64,000 nt of DNA from Petrolisthes cinctipes (GCA_033782935.1 JAWQEG010000169.1:558001-622000), one strand, 5' to 3'; shown: positions 1-11,654, counted from the first letter of the stretch. The notes: generated from the sequence alone by a model not told the origin. Numbers and translations: made by a program.

Positions 1-3000
1 GCACCTAAAATATCGATTTTTAGCATGTTTTTAGCCTATATTTTGAAAATATTCTAGCACTGTGTAGGCATGTACAGATTGCTTCTGGGACCCCAAAATA
101 TTGAATTTTCGGGTGTTTTGAGCCTGAATTTGAGATATAAACGGGTACAGAAGATACATGCACATATTGACTTTTGTGCACCTAAAAGATCGATTTTCAG
201 TATGTTTTGAGCATGTATTTTGAAAATACTCTAACACGGAGTAGGCATGTACAGATCGCTTCTGGGACCCCTAAATATCGAATTTTCGGGTGTTTTGGGA
301 CTGAATTTGAGATATCGACTATTTGGCACCTAAAAGATCGATTTTTAGCGTGTTTTTAGCCTATATTTTGAAAATATTCTAGCACTGAGTAGGCATGTAC
401 AGATTGCTTCTGGGACCCCAAAATATTGAATTTTCGGGTGTTTTGAGCCTGAATTTGAGATATAAACGGGTACAGAAGATACATGCACATATTGACTTTG
501 GGCACCAAAAATATCGATTTTCAGCATGTTTTGGGCTTGAATTTTGAAAATAATCTAACACGGTGTAGGCATGTACAGATCGCTTCTGGGACCCCAAAAT
601 ATCGAATTTTCGGGTGTTTAGGGCCAGAATTTGAGATATAAAGGGTGCAGAAGATGCATGCACATTTCGACTTTTGGGCACCTAAAAGATCGATTTTCAG
701 TATGTTTTTGGCCTGTATTTTGAAAATACTCTAACACGGAGTAGGCATGTACAGATCGCTTCTGGGACCCCTAAATATCGAATTTTCGGGTGTTTAGGGC
801 CAGAATTTGAGATATAAACGGGTACAGAAAATGCATGCATATATCGACTTTTGTGCATCTAAAAGATCGATTTTCAGTATGTTTTTGGCCTGTATTTTGA
901 AAATACTCTAACACGGTGTAGGCATGTAGAGATACCTTCTGGGACCTCTAAATATCGAATTTTCGGGTGTTTTGGGACTGAATTTGATATATCGATTTTT
1001 TGGCACCTAAAATGTCGATTTTTAGCATGTTTTTAGCCTATATTTTGAAAATATTCTAACACTGTGTAGGCATGTACAGATTGCTTCTGGGACCCCAAAA
1101 TATTGAATTTTCGGGTGTTTTGTGCCTGAATTTGAGATATAAACGGGTACAGAAGATACATGCACATATTGACTTTGGGCATCTAAAATATCGATTTTCA
1201 GCATATTTTGGGCCTGTATTTTGAAAATACTCTAACACTGAGTAGGCATGTACAGATTGCTTCTGGGACCCCAAAATATTGAATTTTTGGGTGTTTTGAG
1301 CCTGAATTTGAGATATAAACGGGTACTGAAGATGCATGCACATATCGACTTTTGTGCACCTAAAAGATCTATTTTCAGTATGTTTTGAGCATGTATTTTG
1401 AAAATACTCTAACACGGAGAAGGCATGTACAGATCGCTTCTGGGACCCCAAAATATCGAATTTTCGGGTGTTTAGGGCCAGAATTTGAGATATAAACGGG
1501 TACAGAAGATGCATGCACATATCGACTTTTGGGCACCTAAAAGGTCGATTTTCAGTATGTTTTTGGCCTGTATTTTGAAAATACTCTAACACGGAGTAGA
1601 CATGTACAGATACCTTCTGGGACCTCTAAATATCGAATTTTCGGGTGTTTTGGGACTGAATTTGAGATATCGACTTTTGTGCACCTAAAAGATCGATTTT
1701 CAGTATGTTTTTGGCCTGTATTTTGAAAATACTCTAACACGGAGTAAGCATGTACAGATACCTTCTGGGACCTCTAAATATCGAATTTTCGGGTGTTTTG
1801 GGACTGAATTTGAGATATCGATTTTTTGGCACCTAAAATGTCGATTTTTAGCATGTTTTTAGCCTATATTTTGAAAATTTTCTAGCACTGTGTAGGCATG
1901 TACAGATTGCTTCTGGGACCCCAAAATATTGAATTTTCGGGTGTTTGAGCCTGAATTTGAGATATAAACGGGTACAGAAGATACATGCACATATTGACTT
2001 TGGGCATCTAAAATATCGATTTTCAGCATGTTTTGGGCCTGTATTTTGAAAATACTCTAACACTGAGTAGGCATGTACAGATTGCTTCTGGGACCCCAAA
2101 ATATTGAATTTTCGGGTGTTTTAAGCCTGAATTTGAGATATAAACGGGTACTGAAGATGCATGCACATATCGACTTTTGTGCACCTAAAAGATCGATTTT
2201 CAGTATGTTTTGAGCATGTAATTTGAAAATACTCTAACACGGAGTAGGCATGTACAGATCGCATCTGGGACCCCTAAATATCGAATTTTCGGGTGTTTTG
2301 GGACTGAATTTGAGATATCGACTTTTTGGCATTTAAAAGATCGATTTTTAGCATGTTTTTAGCCTATATTTTGAAAATATTCTAGCACTGAGTAGGCATG
2401 TACAGATTGCTTCTGGGACCCCAAAATATTGAATTTTCGGGTGTTTTGAGCCTGAATTTGAGATATAAACGGGTACAGAAGATACATGCACATATTGACT
2501 TTGGGCACCAAAAATATCGATTTTCAGTATGTTTTGGGCCTGAATTTTGAAAATACTCTAACACGGAGTAGGCATGTACAGATCGCTTCTGGGACCCCAA
2601 AATATCGAATTTTCGGGTGTTTAGGGCCAGAATTTGAGATATAAACGGGTACAGAAGATGCATGCACATATCGACTTTTGGGCACCTAAAAGATCGATTT
2701 TCAGTATGTTTTTGGCCTGTATTTTGAAAATACTCTAACACGGAGTAGGCATGTACAGATCGCTTCTGGGACCCCTAAATATCGAATTTTCGGGTGTTTA
2801 GGGCCAGAATTTGAGATATAAACGGGTACAGAAAATGCATGCATATATCGACTTTTGTGCATCTAAAAGATCGATTTTCAGTATGTTTTTGGCCTGTATT
2901 TTGAAAATACTCTAACACGGTGTAGGCATGTAGAGATACCTTCTGGGACCTCTAAATATCGAATTTTCGGGTGTTTTGGGACTGAATTTGATATATCGAT

Positions 3001-3507
3001 TTTTTGGCACCTAAAATGTCGATTTTTAGCATGTTTTTAGCCTATATTTTGAAAATATTCTAGCATTGTGTAGGCATGTACAGATTGCTTCTGGGACCCC
3101 AAAATATTGAATTTTCGGGTGTTTTGAGCCTGAATTTGTGATATAAACGGGTACAGAAGATACATGCACATATTGACTTTTGGCATCTAAAATATCGATT
3201 TTCAGCATGTTTTGGGCCTGTATTTTGAAAATACTCTAACACTGAGTAGGCATTTACAGATTGCTTCTGGGACCCCAAAATATTGAATTTTCGGGTGTTT
3301 TGATCCTGAATTTGAGATATAAACGGGTACTGAAGATGCATGCACATATCGACTTTTGTGCACCTAAAAGATCGATTTTCAGTATGTTTTGAGCATGTAT
3401 TTTGAAAATACTCTAACACGGAGTAGGCATGTGCAGATCGCTTCTGGGACCCCTAAATATCGAATTTTCGGGTGTTTTGGGACTGAATTTGAGATATCGA
3501 CTTTTTG

Positions 3508-3673
3508 GCACCTAAAAGATCGATTTTTAGCATGTTTTTAGCCTATATTTTGAAAATATTCTAGCACTGTACAGATTGCTTCTGGGAACCCAAAATATTG
3601 AATTTTCGGGTGTTTTGAGCCTGAATTTGAGATATAAACGGGTACAGAAGATACATGCACATATTGACTTTGG
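3508..3673 (+). repeat. 166-bp monomer with a 10-bp deletion
   Basis: A type a monomer in which cactgtgtaggcatgtacag is shortened to cactgtacag. The lost 10 bp lies between two gt dinucleotides. The same form recurs at 3,990-4,155, 5,630-5,795, 10,454-10,619, 10,936-11,101, 18,704-18,869 and 43,898-44,063, and as 167-bp hybrids at 23,034-23,200, 37,782-37,948, 43,583-43,749 and 47,850-48,016, among others. Confidence 0.88.
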
Positions 3674-3849
3674 GCACCAAAAATATCGATTTTCAGCATG
3701 TTTTGGGCCTGAATTTTGAAAATACTCTAACACGGAGTAGGCATGTACAGATCGCTTCTGGGACCCTAAAATATCGAATTTTCGGGTGTTTAGGGCCAGA
3801 ATTTGAGATATAAACGGGTACAGAAGATGCATGCACATATCGACTTTGG

Positions 3850-3989
3850 GCACCTAAAAGATCGATTTTCAGTATGTTTTTGGCCTGTATTTTGAAAATA
3901 TTCTAACACGGAGTACAGATACCTTCTGGGACCTCTAAATATCGAATTTTCGGGTGTTTTGGGACTAAATTTGAGATATCGATTTTTTG
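3850..3989 (+). repeat. 140-bp monomer with an 8-bp deletion
   Basis: A c' monomer in which ggagtaggcatgtacagat is shortened to ggagtacagat. The deletion (ggcatgta) lies between two gta copies. The same 140-bp form recurs at 10,796-10,935, 16,587-16,726, 18,564-18,703, 26,860-26,999 and 48,871-49,010, and in both copies of the 994-bp pair. It is the shortest monomer class seen. Confidence 0.88.
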
Positions 3990-4277
3990 GCACCTAAAAT
4001 GTCGATTTTTAGCATGTTTTTAGCCTATATTTTGAAAATATTCTAGCACTGTACAGATTGCTTCTGTGACCCCAAAATATTGAATTTTCGAGTGTTTTGA
4101 GCCTGAATTTGAGATATAAACGGGTACAGAAGATACATGCACATATTGACTTTGGGCACCAAAAATATCGATTTTCAGCATGTTTTGGGCCTGAATTTTG
4201 AAAATACTCTAACACGGAGTAGGCATATACAGATCGCTTCTGGGACCCCTAAATATCGAATTTTCGGGTGTTTTGGG

Positions 4278-5972
4278 CCTGAATTTGAGATATCGATTTT
4301 TTGGCACCTAAAATATCGATTTTTAGCATGTTTTTAGCCTATATTTTGAAAATATTCTAGCACTGTGTAGGCATGTACAGATTGCTTCTGGGACCCCAAA
4401 ATATTGAATTTTCGGGTGTTTTGAGCCTGAATTTGAGATATAAACGGGTACATAAGATACATGCACATACTGACTTTGGCACCAAAAATATCGATTTTTA
4501 GCATGTTTTGGGCCTGAATTTTGAAAATACTCTAACACGGAGTAGGCATGTACAGATCGCTTCTAGGACCCCAAAATATCGAATTTTCGGGTGTTTAGGG
4601 CCAGAATTTGAGATATAAACGGGTACAGAAGATGCATGCACATATCGACTTTTAAGCACCTAAAAAATCGATTTTCAGTATGTTTTTGGCCTGTATTTTG
4701 AAAATACTCTAACACGGAGTAGGCATGTACAGATACCTTCTGGGACCTCTAAATATCGAATTTTCGGGTGTTTTTGGGACTGAATTTGAGATACCGACTT
4801 TTTGGCATCTAAAATATCGATTTTCAGCATGTTTTGGGCCTGTATTTTGAAAATACTCTAACACTGAGTAGGCATGTACAGATTGCTTCTGGGACCCCAA
4901 AATATTGAATTTTCGGGTGTTTTGAGCCTGAATTTGAGATATAAACAGGTACAGAAGATACATGCACATATTGACTTTGGGCACCAAAAATATCGATTTT
5001 CAGCATGTTTTGGGTCTGAATTTTGAAAATACTCTAACACGGAGTAGGCATGTACAGATCGCTTCTGGGACCCCTAAATATCGAATTTTCGGGTGTTTTG
5101 GGACTGAATTTGAGATATCGACTTTTTGGCACCTAAAAGACCGATTTTTAGCATGTTTTTAGCCTATATTTTGAAAATATTCTAGCACTGAGTAGGCATG
5201 TACAGATTGCTTCTGGGACCCCAAAATATTGAATTTTCTGGTGTTTTGAGCCTGAATTTGAGATATAAACAGGTACAGAAGATACATGCACATATTGACT
5301 TTGGGCACCAAAAATATCGATTTTCAGCATGTTTTGGGTCTGAATTTTGAAAATACTCTAACACTGAGTAGGCATGTACAGATTGCTTCTGGGACCCCAA
5401 AATATTGAATTTTCGGGTGTTTTGAGCCTGAATTTGAGATATAAACGGGTACTGAAGATGCATGCACATATCGACTTTTGTGCACCTAAAAGATCGATTT
5501 TCAGTATGTTTTGAGCATGTATTTTGAAAATACTCTAACACGGAGTAGGCATGTACAGATCGCTTCTGGGACCCCTAAATATCGAATTTTCGGGTGTTTT
5601 GGGACTGAATTTGAGATATCAACTTTTTGGCACCTAAAACATCGATTTTTAGCATGTTTTGAGCCTATATTTTGAAAATATTCTAGCACTGTACAGATTG
5701 CTTCTGTGACTCCAAAATATTGAATTTTCGGGTGTTTTGAGCCTGAATTTGAGATATAAACGGGTACAGAAGATACATGCACATATTGACTTTGGGCACC
5801 AAAAATATCGATTTTCAGCATGTTTTGGGCCTGAATTTTGAAAATACTCTAACACGGAGTAGGCATGTACAGATCGCTTCTGGGACCCCAAAATATCGAA
5901 TTTTCGGGTGTTTAGGGCCAGAATTTGAGATATAAACGGGTACAGAAGATGCATGCACATATCGACTTTTGG
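4278..5972 (+). repeat. Irregular satellite block between duplicated segments
   Basis: Monomers from 4,304 are 175, 177, 149, 176, 148, 176, 177, 148, 166 and 177 bp. At 4,805 a b-type first half (gcatctaaaat, tcagcatg) follows a c' monomer directly, so an a monomer is skipped. At 4,981-5,128 a b'-type start is joined to a c-type end. A 10-bp deletion is present in the monomer at 5,630-5,795. No non-satellite sequence was seen. Confidence 0.85.
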
Positions 5973-6946
5973 GCACCTAAAAGATCGATTTTCAGTATGT
6001 TTTTGGCCTGTATTTTGAAAATACTCTAACACGGTGTAGGCATGTAGAGATACCTTCTGGGACCTCTAAATATCGAATTTTCGGGTGTTTTGGGACTGAA
6101 TTTGATATATCGATTTTTTGGCACCTAAAATGTCGATTTTTAGCATGTTTTTAGCCTATATTTTGAAAATATTCTAACACTGTGTAGGCATGTACAGATT
6201 GCTTCTGGGACCCCAAAATATTGAATTTTCGGGTGTTTTGTGCCTGAATTTGAGATATAAACGGGTACAGAAGATACATGCACATATTGACTTTGGGCAT
6301 CTAAAATATCGATTTTCAGCATATTTTGGGCCTGTATTTTGAAAATACTCTAACACTGAGTAGGCATGTACAGATTGCTTCTGGGACCCCAAAATATTGA
6401 ATTTTCGGGTGTTTTGAGCCTGAATTTGAGATATAAACGGGTACTGAAGATGCATGCACATATCGACTTTTGTGCACCTAAAAGATCTATTTTCAGTATG
6501 TTTTGAGCATGTATTTTGAAAATACTCTAACACGGAGAAGGCATGTACAGATCGCTTCTGGGACCCCAAAATATCGAATTTTCGGGTGTTTAGGGCCAGA
6601 ATTTGAGATATAAACGGGTACAGAAGATGCATGCACATATCGACTTTTGTGCACCTAAAAGATCGATTTTCAGTATGTTTTTGGCCTGTATTTTGAAAAT
6701 ACTCTAACACGGAGTAGACATGTACAGATACCTTCTGGGACCTCTAAATATCGAATTTTCGGGTGTTTTGGGACTGAATTTGAGATATCGACTTTTGTGC
6801 ACCTAAAAGATCGATTTTCAGTATGTTTTTGGCCTGTATTTTGAAAATACTCTAACACGGAGTAAGCATGTACAGATACCTTCTGGGCCCTCTAAATATC
6901 GAATTTTCGGGTGTTTTGGGACTGAATTTGAGATATCGATTTTTTG
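5973..6946 (+). repeat. Copy of the 855-1,828 segment (third copy at 7,801-8,774)
   Basis: Monomers here are 148, 176, 177, 177, 148 and 148 bp, the same series as at 855-1,828 with a shift of 5,118 bp. Rare markers are shared: gtagagatacc, tttgatatatcg, agatctattttcag and ggagaaggc. Differences from 855-1,828 include a C at 6,888 (tgggccc) against A at 1,770. The same series appears a third time at 7,801-8,774 inside the 6,946-bp copy, 1,828 bp further on. Confidence 0.88.
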
Positions 6947-9900
6947 GCACCTAAAATATCGATTTTTAGCATGTTTTTAGCCTATATTTTGAAAATATTC
7001 TAGCACTGTGTAGGCATGTACAGATTGCTTCTGGGACCCCAAAATATTGAATTTTCGGGTGTTTTGAGCCTGAATTTGAGATATAAACGGGTACAGAAGA
7101 TACATGCACATATTGACTTTTGTGCACCTAAAAGATCGATTTTCAGTATGTTTTGAGCATGTATTTTGAAAATACTCTAACACGGAGTAGGCATGTACAG
7201 ATCGCTTCTGGGACCCCTAAATATCGAATTTTCGGGTGTTTTGGGACTGAATTTGAGATATCGACTATTTGGCACCTAAAAGATCGATTTTTAGCGTGTT
7301 TTTAGCCTATATTTTGAAAATATTCTAGCACTGAGTAGGCATGTACAGATTGCTTCTGGGACCCCAAAATATTGAATTTTCGGGTGTTTTGAGCCTGAAT
7401 TTGAGATATAAACGGGTACAGAAGATACATGCACATATTGACTTTGGGCACCAAAAATATCGATTTTCAGCATGTTTTGGGCTTGAATTTTGAAAATAAT
7501 CTAACACGGTGTAGGCATGTACAGATCGCTTCTGGGACCCCAAAATATCGAATTTTCGGGTGTTTAGGGCCAGAATTTGAGATATAAAGGGTGCAGAAGA
7601 TGCATGCACATTTCGACTTTTGGGCACCTAAAAGATCGATTTTCAGTATGTTTTTGGCCTGTATTTTGAAAATACTCTAACACGGAGTAGGCATGTACAG
7701 ATCGCTTCTGGGACCCCTAAATATCGAATTTTCGGGTGTTTAGGGCCAGAATTTGAGATATAAACGGGTACAGAAAATGCATGCATATATCGACTTTTGT
7801 GCATCTAAAAGATCGATTTTCAGTATGTTTTTGGCCTGTATTTTGAAAATACTCTAACACGGTGTAGGCATGTAGAGATACCTTCTGGGACCTCTAAATA
7901 TCGAATTTTCGGGTGTTTTGGGACTGAATTTGATATATCGATTTTTTGGCACCTAAAATGTCGATTTTTAGCATGTTTTTAGCCTATATTTTGAAAATAT
8001 TCTAACACTGTGTAGGCATGTACAGATTGCTTCTGGGACCCCAAAATATTGAATTTTCGGGTGTTTTGTGCCTGAATTTGAGATATAAACGGGTACAGAA
8101 GATACATGCACATATTGACTTTGGGCATCTAAAATATCGATTTTCAGCATATTTTGGGCCTGTATTTTGAAAATACTCTAACACTGAGTAGGCATGTACA
8201 GATTGCTTCTGGGACCCCAAAATATTGAATTTTTGGGTGTTTTGAGCCTGAATTTGAGATATAAACGGGTACTGAAGATGCATGCACATATCGACTTTTG
8301 TGCACCTAAAAGATCTATTTTCAGTATGTTTTGAGCATGTATTTTGAAAATACTCTAACACGGAGAAGGCATGTACAGATCGCTTCTGGGACCCCAAAAT
8401 ATCGAATTTTCGGGTGTTTAGGGCCAGAATTTGAGATATAAACGGGTACAGAAGATGCATGCACATATCGACTTTTGGGCACCTAAAAGGTCGATTTTCA
8501 GTATGTTTTTGGCCTGTATTTTGAAAATACTCTAACACGGAGTAGACATGTACAGATACCTTCTGGGACCTCTAAATATCGAATTTTCGGGTGTTTTGGG
8601 ACTGAATTTGAGATATCGACTTTTGTGCACCTAAAAGATCGATTTTCAGTATGTTTTTGGCCTGTATTTTGAAAATACTCTAACACGGAGTAAGCATGTA
8701 CAGATACCTTCTGGGACCTCTAAATATCGAATTTTCGGGTGTTTTGGGACTGAATTTGAGATATCGATTTTTTGGCACCTAAAATGTCGATTTTTAGCAT
8801 GTTTTTAGCCTATATTTTGAAAATTTTCTAGCACTGTGTAGGCATGTACAGATTGCTTCTGGGACCCCAAAATATTGAATTTTCGGGTGTTTGAGCCTGA
8901 ATTTGAGATATAAACGGGTACAGAAGATACATGCACATATTGACTTTGGGCATCTAAAATATCGATTTTCAGCATGTTTTGGGCCTGTATTTTGAAAATA
9001 CTCTAACACTGAGTAGGCATGTACAGATTGCTTCTGGGACCCCAAAATATTGAATTTTCGGGTGTTTTAAGCCTGAATTTGAGATATAAACGGGTACTGA
9101 AGATGCATGCACATATCGACTTTTGTGCACCTAAAAGATCGATTTTCAGTATGTTTTGAGCATGTAATTTGAAAATACTCTAACACGGAGTAGGCATGTA
9201 CAGATCGCATCTGGGACCCCTAAATATCGAATTTTCGGGTGTTTTGGGACTGAATTTGAGATATCGACTTTTTGGCATTTAAAAGATCGATTTTTAGCAT
9301 GTTTTTAGCCTATATTTTGAAAATATTCTAGCACTGAGTAGGCATGTACAGATTGCTTCTGGGACCCCAAAATATTGAATTTTCGGGTGTTTTGAGCCTG
9401 AATTTGAGATATAAACGGGTACAGAAGATACATGCACATATTGACTTTGGGCACCAAAAATATCGATTTTCAGTATGTTTTGGGCCTGAATTTTGAAAAT
9501 ACTCTAACACGGAGTAGGCATGTACAGATCGCTTCTGGGACCCCAAAATATCGAATTTTCGGGTGTTTAGGGCCAGAATTTGAGATATAAACGGGTACAG
9601 AAGATGCATGCACATATCGACTTTTGGGCACCTAAAAGATCGATTTTCAGTATGTTTTTGGCCTGTATTTTGAAAATACTCTAACACGGAGTAGGCATGT
9701 ACAGATCGCTTCTGGGACCCCTAAATATCGAATTTTCGGGTGTTTAGGGCCAGAATTTGAGATATAAACGGGTACAGAAAATGCATGCATATATCGACTT
9801 TTGTGCATCTAAAAGATCGATTTTCAGTATGTTTTTGGCCTGTATTTTGAAAATACTCTAACACGGTGTAGGCATGTAGAGATACCTTCTGGGACCTCTA

Positions 9901-11223
9901 AATATCGAATTTTCGGGTGTTTTGGGACTGAATTTGATATATCGATTTTTTGGCACCTAAAATGTCGATTTTTAGCATGTTTTTAGCCTATATTTTGAAA
10001 ATATTCTAGCATTGTGTAGGCATGTACAGATTGCTTCTGGGACCCCAAAATATTGAATTTTCGGGTGTTTTGAGCCTGAATTTGTGATATAAACGGGTAC
10101 AGAAGATACATGCACATATTGACTTTTGGCATCTAAAATATCGATTTTCAGCATGTTTTGGGCCTGTATTTTGAAAATACTCTAACACTGAGTAGGCATT
10201 TACAGATTGCTTCTGGGACCCCAAAATATTGAATTTTCGGGTGTTTTGATCCTGAATTTGAGATATAAACGGGTACTGAAGATGCATGCACATATCGACT
10301 TTTGTGCACCTAAAAGATCGATTTTCAGTATGTTTTGAGCATGTATTTTGAAAATACTCTAACACGGAGTAGGCATGTGCAGATCGCTTCTGGGACCCCT
10401 AAATATCGAATTTTCGGGTGTTTTGGGACTGAATTTGAGATATCGACTTTTTGGCACCTAAAAGATCGATTTTTAGCATGTTTTTAGCCTATATTTTGAA
10501 AATATTCTAGCACTGTACAGATTGCTTCTGGGAACCCAAAATATTGAATTTTCGGGTGTTTTGAGCCTGAATTTGAGATATAAACGGGTACAGAAGATAC
10601 ATGCACATATTGACTTTGGGCACCAAAAATATCGATTTTCAGCATGTTTTGGGCCTGAATTTTGAAAATACTCTAACACGGAGTAGGCATGTACAGATCG
10701 CTTCTGGGACCCTAAAATATCGAATTTTCGGGTGTTTAGGGCCAGAATTTGAGATATAAACGGGTACAGAAGATGCATGCACATATCGACTTTGGGCACC
10801 TAAAAGATCGATTTTCAGTATGTTTTTGGCCTGTATTTTGAAAATATTCTAACACGGAGTACAGATACCTTCTGGGACCTCTAAATATCGAATTTTCGGG
10901 TGTTTTGGGACTAAATTTGAGATATCGATTTTTTGGCACCTAAAATGTCGATTTTTAGCATGTTTTTAGCCTATATTTTGAAAATATTCTAGCACTGTAC
11001 AGATTGCTTCTGTGACCCCAAAATATTGAATTTTCGAGTGTTTTGAGCCTGAATTTGAGATATAAACGGGTACAGAAGATACATGCACATATTGACTTTG
11101 GGCACCAAAAATATCGATTTTCAGCATGTTTTGGGCCTGAATTTTGAAAATACTCTAACACGGAGTAGGCATATACAGATCGCTTCTGGGACCCCTAAAT
11201 ATCGAATTTTCGGGTGTTTTGGG
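6947..11223 (+). repeat. Second copy of the 6,946-bp-period segment
   Basis: It repeats 1-4,277 in order, including the 148-148 doublet (8,479-8,774), the 175-bp monomer starting at 8,775, the 166-bp monomers at 10,454-10,619 and 10,936-11,101, and the 140-bp monomer at 10,796-10,935. Divergence from the first copy starts at 11,224, where the sequence enters regular trimers instead of the irregular block found after 4,278. Confidence 0.9.
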
Positions 11224-11249
11224 TCTGAATTTGAGATATCGATTTTTTG

Positions 11250-11425
11250 GCACCTAAAATGTCGATTTTTACCATGTTTTTAGCCTATAATTTGAAAATA
11301 TTCTAGCACTGTGTAGGCATGTACAGATTGCTTCTGGGACCCCAAAATATTGAATTTTTGGGTGTTTTGAGCTTGAATTTGAGATATAAACGGGTACAGA
11401 AGATACATGCACATATTGACTTTGG
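11250..11425 (+). repeat. Monomer type a (176 bp)
   Basis: First monomer of the trimer. Diagnostic features are tcgattttta (with an extra T run; one local change, ttaccatg), tagcctat, aatattctagcactgtgtag, and TpG at three places where type c has CpG: agattgctt, aatattgaat and catattgac. It ends gactttg before the next gcatc. It keeps the complete 88-bp second half with aaacgggtacag. Confidence 0.9.
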
Positions 11426-11514
11426 GCATCTAAAATATCGATTTTCAGCATGTTTTGGGACTGTATTTTGAAAATACTCTAACACTTAGTAGGCATGTAC
11501 AGATTGCTTCTGGG
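11426..11514 (+). repeat. Half-unit A of the monomer (89 bp)
   Basis: The first half runs from gcatctaaaat to cttctggg. Its order of motifs (ctaaa, atcgatttt, tgttttg, tattttga, gcatgtacagat, cttctggg, then accc) is repeated in the second half as caaaa, attgaatttt, tgttttg, aatttga, gcatgcacatat, gactttt, then gcacc. This indicates that the monomer arose by duplication of a unit of about 88 bp. Confidence 0.7.
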
Positions 11515-11602
11515 ACCCCAAAATATTGAATTTTCAGGTGTTTTGAGCCTGAATTTGAGATATAAACGGGTACTGAAGATGCATGCACATATCGACTTTT
11601 GT
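11515..11602 (+). repeat. Half-unit B of the monomer (88 bp)
   Basis: The second half runs from accccaaaatattgaa to cgacttttgt. Using consensus copies, its tail GCATGCACATATCGACTTTT aligns with GCATGTACAGATCGCTTCTG of half A at 14 of 20 positions, and both are followed by a ccctaaa or cacctaaa junction. In the 148-bp monomers this half is shortened to 59 bp by the 29-bp deletion. Confidence 0.7.
11564..11592 (+). other. 29-bp segment absent from short monomers
   Basis: This segment, from aaacgggtac to gcacatat, is present in 176/177-bp monomers. It is missing from every 148/149-bp monomer, where gagatat runs straight into cgac. It is preceded by atat and ends in atat, so a slip or microhomology-mediated deletion between the two atat copies explains the short form exactly. 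Removing it also removes the TATAAA and TGCATGCA motifs. Confidence 0.85.
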
Positions 11603-11639
11603 GCACCTAAAAGATCGATTTTCAGTATGTTTTGAGCAT

Positions 11640-11654
11640 GTATTTTGAAAATAC
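11640..11654. other. Perfect 7-bp dyad around one central G
   Basis: GTATTTT-G-AAAATAC is a perfect inverted repeat with a single-base centre. It is present in most b, c and c' monomers. In type a monomers the same place usually reads ATATTTT-G-AAAATAT, so both outer bases change together. Type b' (AATTTTGAAAATAC) and a monomers with cctataatttg break it. Any protein binding or DNA-structure role is speculative. Confidence 0.6.

Larger units (their letters stand above)
1..4277 (+). repeat. First copy of a segment repeated 6,946 bp later
   Basis: This segment matches 6,947-11,223 with an exact 6,946-bp shift. Every stretch I compared was the same up to the first difference at 4,278 (C) versus 11,224 (T). 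Monomer lengths from position 1 are: 177, 148, 176, 176, 177, 148, 176, 177, 177, 148, 148, 175, 177, 148, 176, 177, 177, 148, 176, 177, 148, 166, 176, 140, 166 and 148 (the last runs to 4,303). The trimer order is often broken: 177-148 pairs, an extra 177, and a 148-148 doublet at 1,533-1,828. The left end of the original duplication lies outside the window. Confidence 0.9.
11426..11602 (+). repeat. Monomer type b (177 bp)
   Basis: Second monomer. It starts gcatctaaaatatcg, has tcagcatgttttggg, aatactctaacac and gtacagattgctt, then a full second half with gggtactgaagatgcatgc and ends in cgacttttgt. It carries the 8-bp palindrome tgcatgca. Local deviations in this copy are a cacttagtag variant and ttttcaggtg, a CpG lost as CpA. 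Confidence 0.9.

Noticed and set aside
1056..1592. Minus-strand open frame of 178 codons, recurring at 6,174-6,710 and 8,002-8,538, with many frames of 60-150 codons elsewhere
   Set aside because: These frames consist of the same repeated peptide phrases in more than one reading frame. They arise because 177 and 501 are divisible by three and the monomer has few minus-strand stops. They break at every 176- or 148-bp length change and show no domain or codon signal, so they are not genes.
4137..4337. Plus-strand open frames of about 66 codons (also near 4,962, 11,083, 13,914, 18,851, 29,124, 57,467 and 61,913)
   Set aside because: They are satellite read-through across a b'-to-c hybrid monomer, with the same sequence at each place, no start context and no recognisable protein family.
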